DNA of 64,000 bases from Steinernema hermaphroditum (GCA_030435675.1 JAUCMV010000009.1:23001-87000); one strand, 5' to 3'. Shown: positions 9,393 to 18,306, counted from the stretch's first letter. The notes: generated by a model not told the origin, from the letters alone. Numbers and translations: made by a program.

Positions 9393-9475
9393 GTTCGCAG
9401 CCGGAGTCGAACCTGCAAGCGATGACGTCACCCTCTCGTATCAACGCGCGCCCTTGACCAGTCAACCACACGAAC
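9393..9475 (-). tRNA. tRNA-like gene with long variable arm (class II shape), anticodon not assigned
   Basis: Minus strand, 83 nt. The acceptor stem pairs fully (GTTCGTG with TGCGAAC, two G-T pairs). Box A TGGTTGACTGG has one mismatch; box B GGTTCGACTCC is perfect. The T stem pairs 4 of 5. A variable arm GGTGACGTCATC can fold. A TTTT terminator follows directly (cttttaatt). The anticodon arm does not fold in the usual 5+7+5 form, so I do not name an amino acid; it may be degenerate, intron-bearing, or part of a tRNA-derived repeat. Confidence 0.5.
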
Positions 9476-9774
9476 AGTCAGGATTGAGGAGGGAGAGAGT
9501 ATACATAACCCCCCCCCGTCTGATCTTTGACCTTGAAAAATTGCAGCAGGGGGGGCGAAGGTGTGTCGAGGCCCGTGGGAAGGTGAAGGGGCCAGACGCT
9601 GGGAAAATCATAATTACAATTAGAAAGGTGTACCGATTGACCTTTTAGGACAACAAAGTATCATCTTGGGGTCATCACTTTTGGAGGGTAAGAGAGGTAA
9701 TTCAGCAAAGAAAAAGCTGTTCCTGAACATTGTTTCCAGAGATATACGCTTCATGTTCCATTTATACGTGTTCC
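9476..9774. other. No gene recognised; C and G homopolymer runs
   Basis: Contains a GTATAC upstream element of the tRNA-like gene, a run of 9 C (9509-9517) and a run of 7 G (about 9549-9555), both of different length in the right copy. Nothing else is seen. Confidence 0.5.
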
Positions 9775-12621
9775 ATGTTTTACAGATTTACAGATTTATT
9801 TTACAATATCATATGCTTACACATAGTTGCACCCAAAGTTATCACCATCTTCGTTCGTAGTTTCTTCTTGTTCTTCTGCCGCGGAGACGATCCCTTCAAA
9901 CAATGGAGCTTCGGGCCTGAGCTTCAGACGTTTGATCTCCTCGGTAGCACCACGATGAGAGATCTTCGGTCCGTGCGAGGTTCTGCCAGCGTTGAGTTCC
10001 TACTGTCCTCACGATGTCGTCCCTCCAGCGTGTCCTCGGTCTTCCCAGCGGGCGTGTGTTCGGAGGCCTCCATTCCGTGATCCGGGTGGACCATTTGTCG
10101 CGGTCTTCGACGTTGTTCGCCAATTTCCACGCGAACGTCCACTTCCGTTTAATCGCAGTTTCACAGATGTCTTTCACTTTCGTCACTCCTCGAATCCAAT
10201 CGTTTGTTCTTCTGTCTAGTAGTCTCACTCCGATCATCCGACGCTTCGTTGCGCTGCCGCCAGTTTCTTCTTCATTGACTTGGTAAGGGCCCAAGTTTCG
10301 GATCCATAAAGCATTGTTGGCAGGATGCACATGTCGAACAGCCTTCTTTTCCATTTCATGTCAACGGATGGGGAAGTTAGGAGAACTTTATGTTGCCTGA
10401 ACGCATTCCATCCGGAGCTGATGCGGCGTCCTACTTCTTTTCTGTGGTCTCTGATCATCTCGACTTCCTGGCCTAAATATACGAAGCTTTTTACACACTC
10501 TAAACTCACATCATTTAGGCGAATGTCGAGTTCTTCATTCGTCAAGATTTTCGTCTTCGTCTCGTTGATCTTGGAGTCTCACTCTTGTCGCGGTGGCGAG
10601 CGGTCGGTCCCCCCGGTCGCTCTCCGAGTGTCCGGTTGGTCTGATGGTAAACCCTGTGGCAGTTGTGAGTTTTCCGGCTTCCAGAGGGAATTGGGACACC
10701 CGGAAGCCGTAGTCCCACCACCGCTGACAAACAAGATGTCCGACGCCAGGAATCCGGCTGCGTGAGATGTCACCCTGAAGGTCGCCGACGCTCTGAGGAC
10801 CACCGAAGACGCAATTCCCGGACCACGAATTCATCTCTCCGAAGAAGATGCGAGCTCAAAAGCCTCCTCTGTGCCGCAAACGCCCCGAGAAGAAGAAGTT
10901 CTACTGCCATTTCCGAAGTTTTGCCGTCTCCCACATGCCCCGTGATGCGCGCCGTCTCCGACCGGTTCGCCATAAGCGCCACGCCAGGGATGAAGCCGGC
11001 TAAAACGAGACATCCTCCGTTTGTCTATTATTCGGTGTTGTGCAAGGCGCAAGCCTTTGATTCACGAAATAAACTCGTAAACTCGTAAACTCGTTGATCT
11101 TTAGCCCATGTCGTCGGGAGATGGCGTTGAGCTCGTTTACCATCGTCTGAAGCTCTTCTTGCGAGTTGGCAATTAGTGCTATGTCATCTGCAAAACGAAG
11201 GTTGTTGAGTTTCGTACCGTTGACGTTGATTCCATATTGGTTCCAATTCAGTTGTTGGAAGACGCTTTCCAGTGCCGCAGTGAATAGTTTCGGACTGATG
11301 ACGTCACCTTGTCTCACTCCTCGTTGTATTTCGATTGTTATGCGATCATCTCCTAGTTGGATGTGAGACTTGGCTTCTCCGTATATTTTCCGCATCATTG
11401 CCGTGATTTGAGCCGGCACTCCTTGCTCTTGAAGGGCTTTCCACACCGCATTCATTTCAATCGAGTCGAAGGCCTTTTCGTAATCTACAAATGCAATATA
11501 CAAGGGAATCTGGTACTCACGGGCACGTTCTAGAAGTTCGTTGAGCGCATGAAGGTGATCGATTGTTGAGTAGTTCTTCCGAAAACCAGCTTGTTCCACT
11601 GGTTGTGCTTCATCTAATACGCGTTCAATCCGCTGGTTGATCACTTTTGTGAATAACTTGTAGATCACTGGGAGCAGAGATATGGGACGGTAGTTCTTGA
11701 TTTGCAGTGGGTCTCCCTTTTTGTACAGCAATATCGTAGACGAATCCGCCATCTTATCCGGGAGTTCGCAGTGGGTAACACATCTGTTGAAGAGATTTGT
11801 CAACATTGGAAGAAGCTCTTTCTTTGCGGACTTCAGCATTTCTACAGTGATGTTGTCGATTCCAGGGCTTTTTCCGCATTTTGTTCGGTTTAGCGCCTCT
11901 TCGACCTCGCTTCTTAGAATCATTTGGCATTCGTCTGTTGACTCGAATTCTCTGTAATCAACGTGAACCGTCTGCGTATATAAGTCTTCGTAGAAATTCC
12001 TGATGACATCATGTATGTCTGACTTACTTGTGCAGAGGCTACCTTCTTTATCACGGATTTGGATGATCTGCTTTCTTCCTACGGCCACTTCTCCGCGAAT
12101 TTTCCGCAAACCTTTTGAGTTTGTTATCGCCTTTTCCACCAGTTCTCGATGGTGGTTCGCGATATCCTTTCTCACGCATCTCATGCCTCTGACGAAGCAG
12201 TTGTTTCGTTGAATCGGATAGTCTATCCTTGCGGATGATCGGTTCGTTAGCGAGTTCGGCAGCATCTTGAAGTGTTCTGACCAGTTCCTCGTATTCATTT
12301 GACGTTGTACCACGGCTTATCAATCGTGAAGCGACAGCAGCCTGGAAAATTTCACGATTTAGGCGGTATTTACCTTTAGACTGCTGTCGTTCGTTTGACG
12401 CTGAGGTTGTACTTTCTGATTTGATCTCTGCACGAAGTAGCCGGTGGTCGGAACCTGCGAAGTGCTTTCCGAGAACGGTTGATGATTTGAAATTGAGGCA
12501 TTTCGGCGCCAGAACGTAATCAATGCAGTTTCTCGTACGGCGATCAGGGGATAACCATGTCCATCTGCGTCCAGGTCTGCTTTTAAAGTATGAATTTACT
12601 GATCGCAGGTTGAAATCGCAT
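9775..12621 (-). pseudogene. RTE-type LINE, 5'-truncated, split by a repeat insertion
   Basis: Minus strand. The 5' side starts within the endonuclease (WTWLSPDRRTRN, then the SDHRLLRAEI box), followed by the linker, then reverse transcriptase 12170-11100 with SPGIDN, YRPISLLP, FVDYEKAFDS, GVRQGDVISPKLF and FADDIAL. Sequence after GLKIN is displaced by an insertion (10573-11089) and resumes at about 10560 with TNEELDI ... GSETWALTK, ending with the RTE C-terminal TRWRDDI region near 9950. The 3' end has a microsatellite-like tail (aatctgtaaatctgtaaa) near 9775-9800. Frame changes occur near 12170 and near 10280. The EN N-terminus is missing. No active copy. Confidence 0.9.
10573..11089 (+). 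mobile_element. Retroposed repeat (R1 family) inserted in the LINE, 12-bp target duplication
   Basis: The LINE is interrupted between two copies of ctcgttgatctt (10561-10572 and 11090-11101). The 517-bp insert starts ggagtctcactc and ends in a short tandem tail of actcgtaa units. Long target duplication plus repetitive 3' tail is the signature of LINE-driven retroposition, so a SINE-like element is likely. The first 280 bp is the R1 repeat, found reversed at 12622-12911 and split around YR2. The remaining part has no second copy here. Confidence 0.85.
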
Positions 12622-12911
12622 ATGAGCTCGCATATGCTTCGAAAAGATGAGTCCCTGGTCCAGAAGTTGCGTTTTCGTCGGTGGTGGCATCCTCAGAGCG
12701 TCGGCGACCTTCGGGATGACATCGCACGCAGCCGGATTCCTGGCGTCGGACATCTTGTTGTCAGTGGTGGTGGGACTACGGCTTCCGGGTGTCCCAATTC
12801 CCTCTGGAAGCCGGAAAACTCATACATGCCACAGGGTTTGCTGTCTGACCAACCGGACGCTCAAAGAGCGACCGGAGGGACCGACCGCTCGCCACCGCGA
12901 CACGAGTGAGA
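12622..12911. repeat. R1 repeat copy at the 5' edge of the LINE relic
   Basis: Reverse-complement match to 10573-10850: shared words include cctcagagcgtcggcgacctt, gattcctggcgtcggacatc and ggtgtcccaattccctctgg. It ends at ...cgacacgagtgaga (12911). It separates the LINE from the Polinton relic. Confidence 0.85.
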
Positions 12912-12992
12912 TAAGTAGCTGCGGCTCCTAAAGCTTATAGCTATGTTTTGGTTTGTGATAACACCACGAGCCCTTTCGTATGCCTCTTTCAG

Positions 12993-13140
12993 GAAAATGG
13001 AAAGACAGAGGTAAAGCTCCGGGGAATAACCCTCGATGCTGATGTCTCCAAAATGATTCACTTTGAATCAATGAAGGAGCTGGTCGAAGAGTTCGTCGAT
13101 CACACCAAAATACGAGCCGACGGCACACGTCTGGTCGACA
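12993..13140 (+). pseudogene. Fragment of a Polinton-type protein-primed DNA polymerase B (C-terminal part)
   Basis: An exon follows a good acceptor (gcctctttcag, 12983-12992). The reading KLRGITLDADVSKMIHFESM resembles the late segment of Polinton/Maverick PolB, where a (K)VRGxTLN....INF motif precedes a MK-x-LV helix (family knowledge). After about 13140 similarity is lost, although the frame stays open to 13598. No other polymerase motif is in the window. Its place upstream of Polinton virion genes supports the call. Alternative: an unrelated short reading. Confidence 0.5.
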
Positions 13141-14051
13141 ATATTCTTGCTGACCAACACAGTGGGGCACAACAATTCTCCGCAGCTGACGTCATCGCCG
13201 CCGTCGACAGAGACGATCTTGGTCGCCGCGAGGACTTGGAGGCAACCAGAGCCATCACTGTGCAACGCCCTCACTGTCGCCTCCAGGCGACCCTCTTCTT
13301 CCTTTCCCCCTATTTCAGAGGCCATTGTAGCAGACAGGACCAAATCTGTCGGCGACAAGCGGCCCGTCGCGCGACGAAGAAGTCACAACATCAGCGAGCC
13401 ACCGCCTCAGCCGCCATCTTCGTCGCCACCAGACACCTTCGCTCCCTCGCCAGTCGAACAGTTCGAAGGACGGTCAGCGGTCGCGCACGCCGTCTCCACC
13501 GCTGCCGTCCTCGTCTCCTCGCGTCGTTCGCCGCTCGCCGCTTAGTGATCCGTGCCCCCTTATGCCCCGTGCCTTTGTCTTATATTTCGTGTATATAAAT
13601 GTTTAATTACCCAAGTTTGAGATTTCTCTACAACGCTCTCTCTCGCGTTTCCTTCATCGTCGTCGACCCTCAGTTCGTCGTCGATCACCCTCAGCAAAAG
13701 ACCCGCGTGGCAGGACCCCAGGACGAGAAGGCCCATTCTTCCGTCCACTCTCCAATCCAACACACCACTGAACAGCCAGTTCACTCACTTTAAACGTCGT
13801 CACCGTCAAGAAGTTCGAACGGTCATTCAGTCAAAACGTTTCCAATGTGTCAATAACAAGGGGGTCTATCTGAAAAACAGTGCCCGTCTATTCCCTTATG
13901 GGTATTGAAAGTCATAAATCAATTGTGTGAATAAACTCTTAACTAACGCGTCCCCGCCCTTAAAAACAATTACGCCGGGCCGCGCGGGGGGAGGGGTGGA
14001 CGGGGAAATGTAGTTTGTAGTTTGACTTAATGTTATAAGGTAGTCTCGTTT
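13141..14051. other. Stretch without a recognised gene between Polinton fragments
   Basis: 13141-13545 is open in several frames (Ser/Pro/Arg-rich in one), which reflects its base composition. 13560-13800 is pyrimidine-rich with tcgtcgtcgac words. 13965-14015 has a G-rich tract (gggccgcgcggggggagggg). In full Polintons this interval would hold other genes; none is recognisable. Confidence 0.45.
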
Positions 14052-14560
14052 TACAAATGCGGTGAGGTCCTTCAGACCTCAACCGCTGTTGGTAAAACGG
14101 TTTTAATTTGCTAAAATTCCTTGATGTTATGGCGACGCCAAAAGTTGACAAAATCTACTACTGTTACGGTGTTTATCAAAAGGAATTTAGTGAACTTTGT
14201 CAAAATCCCTTGATCACTCTCGTATAAGGCCATCCTGATATGGAAATGCTGGCTGAAGACCACGATTTACATAAACTTTTAATTGTTGACGACATGCTGA
14301 CAGACTTGAAGGATTCCAAAGGCGTTACGGATTTGTATGTGCGAGGCTCTCATCATCTCAACATTAGTGTGATCTCTCTGGTTCAAAATGCATTTTATGG
14401 CAATCGTACTATGCGAATTAATTGCACCTATTTGGTGCTGCTTCGGAACCCCTCTGATGGTTTGCAAGTACGCACGTTGGCACGGCAAATGTTTCCCGAT
14501 AACTGGAAGTACCTGTTAGAGGCATACGAAGACGCCACCAGCAAACCAATCTGTTTGTAA
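14052..14560 (+). pseudogene. Polinton/adintovirus FtsK-HerA-type DNA packaging ATPase, broken
   Basis: A Walker A-like GKT (VGKTVL) lies at about 14088-14102. After a frame change a segment reads DKIYYCYGVYQKEF (14144-14190), matching the conserved WCYG.WQ element of Polinton ATPases. An in-frame TAA stands at 14225. From 14240 the rest is open: LLIVDDMLTDL is Walker B, then DLYVRGSHHLNISVISLVQN is the highly conserved RGSHHRN...QN motif, then LVLLRNPSDGLQVRTLARQ. This order and these motifs are diagnostic of virion-packaging ATPases of Polintons/adintoviruses. With at least one frameshift and one stop it cannot make a whole enzyme. Confidence 0.85.
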
Positions 14561-14654
14561 ACAATCACGCAACAGCCCCAGCAAATTTACGTTTATTGAC
14601 AAATATCTTCCCAGACGAAGACGGTCCTGTTGTTTACTGTCCTAAGCGAGGCTA

Positions 14655-14981
14655 ATGGCGCCCAAATCTCAACTGTTTGCCCTTTGCAAACATAAAAATT
14701 TCTTACACAATTTGGCAACCTGCAAAAGTCGTCGAAAACGTAAAGAGATTATTGAAAATTGTACTAATCAGGAAATTGCCTGTTTGATCGATTGTTGTTT
14801 CAACCTCTTACAGTACAAGATTCCATTAAGCAAAACACAGAAACGAAAGTTGCAACGTCATGCGCGAAGAATTCGTCAGCTTGCCCACACTGAAGATCTT
14901 GATAAAGCCCGACAAAAGGTGATGAAAGTTGGATATGGTGCATTTTTACCGTCATTGATCATTCCTGTCACTTTTAAGTAG
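14655..14981 (+). CDS. pX-like small basic virion protein of Polinton/adintovirus type
   Basis: 108 codons, ATG at 14655 soon after the ATPase. Very basic; a Cys-rich N-terminal half (CKHKNF, CKSRRKRKE) leads to PLSKTQKRKLQRHARRIRQL and then a hydrophobic C-terminus (GAFLPSLIIPV). This matches the adenovirus pX-like core protein family of Polintons/adintoviruses: LSK.QK.KL.RY...LR.LA followed by GGFLP.LL (family knowledge). In those elements it lies beside the packaging ATPase, as here. The frame is intact in both large copies although the ATPase is broken, which suggests recent decay. Confidence 0.7.
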   Translation: MAPKSQLFALCKHKNFLHNLATCKSRRKRKEIIENCTNQEIACLIDCCFNLLQYKIPLSKTQKRKLQRHARRIRQLAHTEDLDKARQKVMKVGYGAFLPSLIIPVTFK

Positions 14982-14993
14982 CTTGTTGTTCAA

Positions 14994-15311
14994 ATGAAAT
15001 ATACCAATAAATTTAAACTTGTTCCCTATGACAGTGGACCAAAGGAGACGATTCCTGTATTAGAACCTCGTGCAACGGGGCCTGGTGTACCTTTGCAAGA
15101 CTTGGAAAGGCAAATTGCCAATTTACTTAACGATTCATCTGTCGTCGGCCCTCCTCAGTACTACGAACTCGCGCGTCTTCGGCTGACTCCCAACGAGAGC
15201 CTCGGCGACGTCTACGACCCTCGACGTTTGTGCCCTCAGATCATCTTCCCGAAGGAAGACAATAATCTGGTATACGGTAGGTCCCTGCCGAAGAACTTTC
15301 AATTAGCGTAG
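14994..15311 (+). CDS. Polinton small companion protein (MKYxxKxxLVPY type)
   Basis: 105 codons starting 12 bp after the pX-like stop. The N-terminus MKYTNKFKLVPYDSG and a helix DLERQIANLLND resemble the short coiled protein that follows pX in adintoviruses/Polintons (MKYA.KM.LVP, then ...L...M..IL.D). The C-terminal half (from GPPQYYELARLRL) is less alike and may be a changed tail. The tight spacing pX-companion keeps the gene order of those viruses. Function not established; a capsid-internal role is only inferred. Confidence 0.6.
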   Translation: MKYTNKFKLVPYDSGPKETIPVLEPRATGPGVPLQDLERQIANLLNDSSVVGPPQYYELARLRLTPNESLGDVYDPRRLCPQIIFPKEDNNLVYGRSLPKNFQLA

Positions 15312-15341
15312 CCTTAGGAATCCTCACTGGCAACCATCTCT

Positions 15342-16334
15342 ATGACTTTTCGAACGAAACGACGATTGTCGCGATTCATGGCTCAGCGCGACCTTTTATC
15401 ACATAGCAAGCGAATATCGTTTGCAATACAGCGGACGCTGTTGATCTTGCATCTGATGGTCCGATTCCTGGCGTCAAACATCTTGTTGTCAGCGGTGGTG
15501 GGACTACGGATTCATACATTGGCCAACAAGTTCAACAGCTGGCGCCGGAACGGAAGTACTCCCCCGACCGAAGAAGAGGTCTTAGCCTTTCTTGGTCAGC
15601 TATTCTGTGCAACCTCTTCCGTCTCCGTGGTGCAGTCGGCCGCTGCAGCCCTCAAGTGGAACATGAAGTTCTCTCCTGGCAGCAACCCAGTCGACTCCGT
15701 GTGGATACGTGCGTTCCTAGATGGTCTTCGGCGTCAAGCCCCGCCTGTTCAACACCACCCGAAGGTAACGGAGGCTGAAATGCGTCTCATTGCAGGCTGG
15801 GAGCCGCCTACCATCAAAGACCGTCGCATGGTCACCTACTTGTGCCTCCTGTATGCAGCATGTCTCCGACCATCGGAAGGTCTGCAGCTGTTATGGAATC
15901 AAATCAACTTCTCGGACTCGGATATGCAGATTCGGGTCGAGAAAGACAAGACGCGCAAGGAAGGGCCGCCTCGCATCACTCCCATACGGAAGTCATCATC
16001 ATCGCTTTGTGCAGTCCATATATTGCAAAACTGGTTGCAAGTGGCTCCCAAGTCCGAGTTCGTCTTCCCAAGCTTAAGGAATCCCAAAATCGCTTTCTCT
16101 TATGGTGCCGCTAGGAAGGAACTAGCCCGACTGGTTGGCGCGCTTGGACTGCAGGAAAACTTGACTCTACATGGATTTCGCGGCGGATCCGCGACAGCTG
16201 CAATAGCCAACGGTGCACCCATCGACGAAGTGATGAGGTTCGGCGGATGGAAACGACAAGCTACTCTAGATGCCTACGTTGAAGTCTCAGCCGCCACTGT
16301 GCCTACTGCGTCCGCTTCCTTTGATTATCTCTAG
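15342..16334 (+). CDS. Tyrosine recombinase YR2, complete catalytic domain
   Basis: Open frame of 330 codons. The element itself seems to start at 15513, so the first 57 codons (including the ATG) come from flanking repeat sequence; the recombinase proper begins near HTLANKFNSWRRNG. The core-binding domain spans residues 60-145 and the catalytic domain 155-330. Catalytic set: Arg in CLRPSEG, Lys in DKTRKEG, His and Arg in HGFRGG, Trp in GGWKR, Tyr in DAYVEV. All are present, so an active enzyme is possible. No reverse transcriptase is beside it, which favours a Crypton-like DNA element over a DIRS/PAT retroelement. It catalyses cutting and rejoining of DNA through a Tyr-DNA link. Confidence 0.8.
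   Translation: MTFRTKRRLSRFMAQRDLLSHSKRISFAIQRTLLILHLMVRFLASNILLSAVVGLRIHTLANKFNSWRRNGSTPPTEEEVLAFLGQLFCATSSVSVVQSAAAALKWNMKFSPGSNPVDSVWIRAFLDGLRRQAPPVQHHPKVTEAEMRLIAGWEPPTIKDRRMVTYLCLLYAACLRPSEGLQLLWNQINFSDSDMQIRVEKDKTRKEGPPRITPIRKSSSSLCAVHILQNWLQVAPKSEFVFPSLRNPKIAFSYGAARKELARLVGALGLQENLTLHGFRGGSATAAIANGAPIDEVMRFGGWKRQATLDAYVEVSAATVPTASASFDYL
15461..15512. repeat. R1 repeat, left half, split by YR2
   Basis: ccgattcctggcgtcaaaca to ggactacggatt matches 12740-12785; the partner half is at 16736. Confidence 0.85.
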
Positions 16335-16735
16335 TGTCGATGTTGTATATGTTGTTTTGATATCGCTTAGTGCGTGATTCAATTGTTACCGCTGTTCCGT
16401 TGATCATCATTGTTACCTTACGAGCTTGAACTGCATAAAGCATCCCTATTGTGACAAGGGGCGGTATCTTTGGGGTTTACGTTAGAAGAGAGAGGTTTAG
16501 TGGTCTTCTACGCGAAGATGAAATGTACTTTTTCGCGTAGAAGTGCGAAGCGCTTCGGAGCGAGACCACTAAACCTCTCTCTTCTAACGTAAACCCCAAA
16601 GATACCGCCCCTTGTCACAATAGGGATGCTTTATGCAGTTCAAGCTCGTAAGGTAACAATGATGATCAACGGAACAGCGGTAACAATTGAATCACGCACT
16701 AAGCGATATCAAAACAACATATACAACATATACAA
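15513..16735 (+). mobile_element. Tyrosine recombinase element (Crypton-like), 1,223 bp, inserted in R1
   Basis: The R1 repeat is split: its left half ends ...ggactacggatt (15512) and its right half resumes gattccgggtgtccc (16736). R1 elsewhere reads straight through (ggactacggcttccgggtg). The 4-bp word gatt is at both borders (15509-15512, 16736-16739), fitting insertion with a short direct repeat. Inside are the YR gene and, at the 3' end, a perfect foldback. There is no TIR at the ends. Confidence 0.75.
16340..16729. repeat. Perfect foldback: two 166-bp inverted arms with 58-bp loop
   Basis: The arm 16340-16505 is the exact reverse complement of 16564-16729 by reading. The left arm is the 3' flank of the YR gene (also present, single, at 2332-2497). 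The loop 16506-16563 itself holds CTTCTACGCGAA...TTCGCGTAGAAG, a 12-bp hairpin. The right arm stops 6 bp before the element border. Confidence 0.95.
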
Positions 16736-16867
16736 GATTCCGGGTGTCCCAATTCCCTCTGGAAGCCGGAAAACTCACAGATGCCATAGGGTTTGCCATC
16801 AGACCAACCAGACACTCAGAGAGTGACCGGAGGGACCGACCGCTCACCACCGTGACACGAGTGAGAC
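16736..16867. repeat. R1 repeat, right half
   Basis: gattccgggtgtcccaattc through gccaccg-like words to cgtgacacgagtgaga; continues the half at 15461-15512. Confidence 0.85.
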
Positions 16868-16868
16868 C

Positions 16869-16971
16869 CGCGTGCATTTGCTGCATTTGCTTGCGTAATT
16901 ATGCGGTGCGGTACAACGAGCCACCGTTCGATGACGACATCACGGATGATGAAATTGATGATCCCCTCTAA
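16869..16971 (+). pseudogene. Possible PIF/Harbinger transposase C-terminal scrap
   Basis: The frame reads CICLRNYAVRYNEPPFDDD and a further Asp-rich tail to the stop at 16971. HARBI1-type transposases end with a C..LHN.A....EP followed by an acidic tail (family knowledge). Only about 33 residues, with no catalytic residue present, so the call is weak. Confidence 0.3.
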
Positions 16972-17008
16972 GCCAATGATACTGTAACCGGGATAGCAAC
17001 TCGTACAG

Positions 17009-17376
17009 TTGCATCAAGGAAATCCCCGGAAATCGGTGCTCTACTGAAGCGCTCGTGTGTCTTGTTGTCCTTGTGATTCTTTTCCTCGCGTTCCTCCGTT
17101 TTGCCCTACTATTGTACTGCCCTTTGCATTGGGTTGATCCATGACAAATGGCCCATTTTGTAACCATCCTTTAATTATACAATGTTTGCTCCCAGGGCCA
17201 AGCCGATGGGTACATTGTTGAGTACAGTTAATTCTCTCCCCATATTGTGGTTTGCACCTTGTCCACTGTATTCCTCTTGATGTTGTCACACTTTTTGACT
17301 CTAAACCCCCTGTGTTCTATGAACGGAGGATCCAGTGTTGCCCAAAAAATCAGCTGATGTTATTACGTGCCAATGG
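17009..17376. repeat. R3 copy: transposed 3' end of the MDTVPYDF gene
   Basis: Match to 4479-4847 in the same orientation, 12.5 kb away. It includes the membrane-segment codons and the stop of the gene but none of its 5' part. Confidence 0.9.
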
Positions 17377-17379
17377 CAA

Positions 17380-17525
17380 ATACCCTGAGTGAAATGCAGG
17401 AGTTTTACGTAGACAAACAATCGTTGCAGGAATCGTCTCGCCCTGACGAGCGCGGGGCAAATCAACCCATGTGGTTCAAAAACGGATGGAATCGTCGACA
17501 ACACTGTTCGTTTTGTCAACTCTTC
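17380..17525 (-). pseudogene. Fragment of a third BEL/Pao pol
   Basis: On the minus strand the reading TKRTVLSTIPSVFEPHGLI then PALVRARRFLQRLF matches the connector between RT and RNase H of BEL pols (KR.....I..IFDP.GLL.P...KAK...Q.LW, compare BEL A and B here). About 48 codons, flanked by R3 and the dynein segment. It differs from both BEL A and BEL B. Confidence 0.65.
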
Positions 17526-17785
17526 TTCACAGACTGTCTCAAAAATCACTTCAATTGTTCGTTCGGAGAAAGAATGAGAAGAAGAGCGGTCGCTCGGGAC
17601 GAAGCAGACAGACTTAAACGTCTCGTCTTACGGTTGAATTTGAGACAGTCTCGGTCCTCTTCCAGCTCCCTTCAAAAATAAAACACTTTTCAGACTGTCC
17701 CTGCCATGTTTTTCTGCCTGGTTCGCTCGATTCATGCCCTTGCACTAGAGCAAACATTTCCCAAAGCACGGTTCCCTCTTTTCAG

Positions 17786-18010
17786 ATCCCAAAACCGCTC
17801 CTCAAATCGAAGGGAATGGACGTCTCCGACGACGTCGTCGCCTCCTTCGGCGAGATCTTCGAGTCGGCGCCATCGGACTCACAGACGCCCACAAGATTCT
17901 CGGGTTTCATTGAGAACTACCTGAAGATCTTCGGCGAGAAACGCGAAAGCGTCGGCACACGCCTGAACAGACTTCGGGCGGGTGTCTCGAAGCTGACGGA
18001 GACGCGCGAT
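17786..18010 (+). pseudogene. Dynein-2 heavy chain exon (stalk start), segment S1
   Basis: An exon follows the acceptor ccctcttttcag. It reads IPKPLLKSKG, MDVSDDVVASFGEIF, then TPTRFSGFIENYLKIF and RLRAGVSKLTETRD. In dynein heavy chains this is the AAA4-to-stalk passage (TP..Y..F...Y....KR..L..R...L..GVSKL.E), and GVSKL fits cytoplasmic dynein-2 (DYNC2H1/CHE-3). The upstream intron-like part (17526-17785) is also shared with S2 and S3. The exon then runs into unrelated sequence without a donor. The upstream AAA4 exons are missing here. Confidence 0.7.
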
Positions 18011-18184
18011 GGGGGTCAGGGCAGCTCATACCAGGGCAACAAACTTTGTGCATTAGTAGAGCTATGGCCATGTAGTGCAGTGACGTAGGCCGCACCGGCA
18101 GCATCTCATATGAGAGGGTCTAAAAGCAGGTTAAAAGATAGGGATGAGGGTATATAGTGCTGTAGAATTGCAAGTAGGTGCGAT

Positions 18185-18258
18185 GACCGTGTGGTGTAGT
18201 GGTCAACGTGCAGGACTACCACGCTTTCTTCCGCCGGGTTCGATCCCCGTCGGCGGCA
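18185..18258 (+). tRNA. tRNA-like sequence with box A, box B and T-run terminator; acceptor stem degenerate
   Basis: Box A TGGTGTAGTGG and box B GGTTCGATCC have normal spacing; a tatatag word lies 34 nt upstream and acttttttc directly downstream. But the acceptor ends (GACCGTG / CGGCGGC) do not pair well, and the anticodon arm is unclear. Likely a pseudo-tRNA or tRNA-derived repeat. Confidence 0.4.
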
Positions 18259-18306
18259 TAACTTTTTTCTTGCCCTTACTATGTTCGCCACTGTCTTTAA
18301 AACCGT

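Noticed and set aside
10325..10765. Plus-strand 146-codon frame within the LINE region
   Set aside because: Shadow of the minus-strand RT C-terminal part and the R1 insertion.
13068..13598. Long overlapping frames on both strands after the PolB fragment
   Set aside because: Open on several frames at once with Ser/Arg/Ala bias, as expected from base composition; no conserved motif.
13965..14015. G-rich tract as a regulatory G-quadruplex
   Set aside because: Only one long G run with short neighbours; the pattern is too weak to claim a structure.
17367..17681. 104-codon plus-strand frame with a zinc-finger-like CSFCQLFF ... HFNC pattern
   Set aside because: Its first half is the antisense of a BEL pol fragment and its second half is the same DNA as the dynein intron in S2 and S3; the pattern is a by-product.
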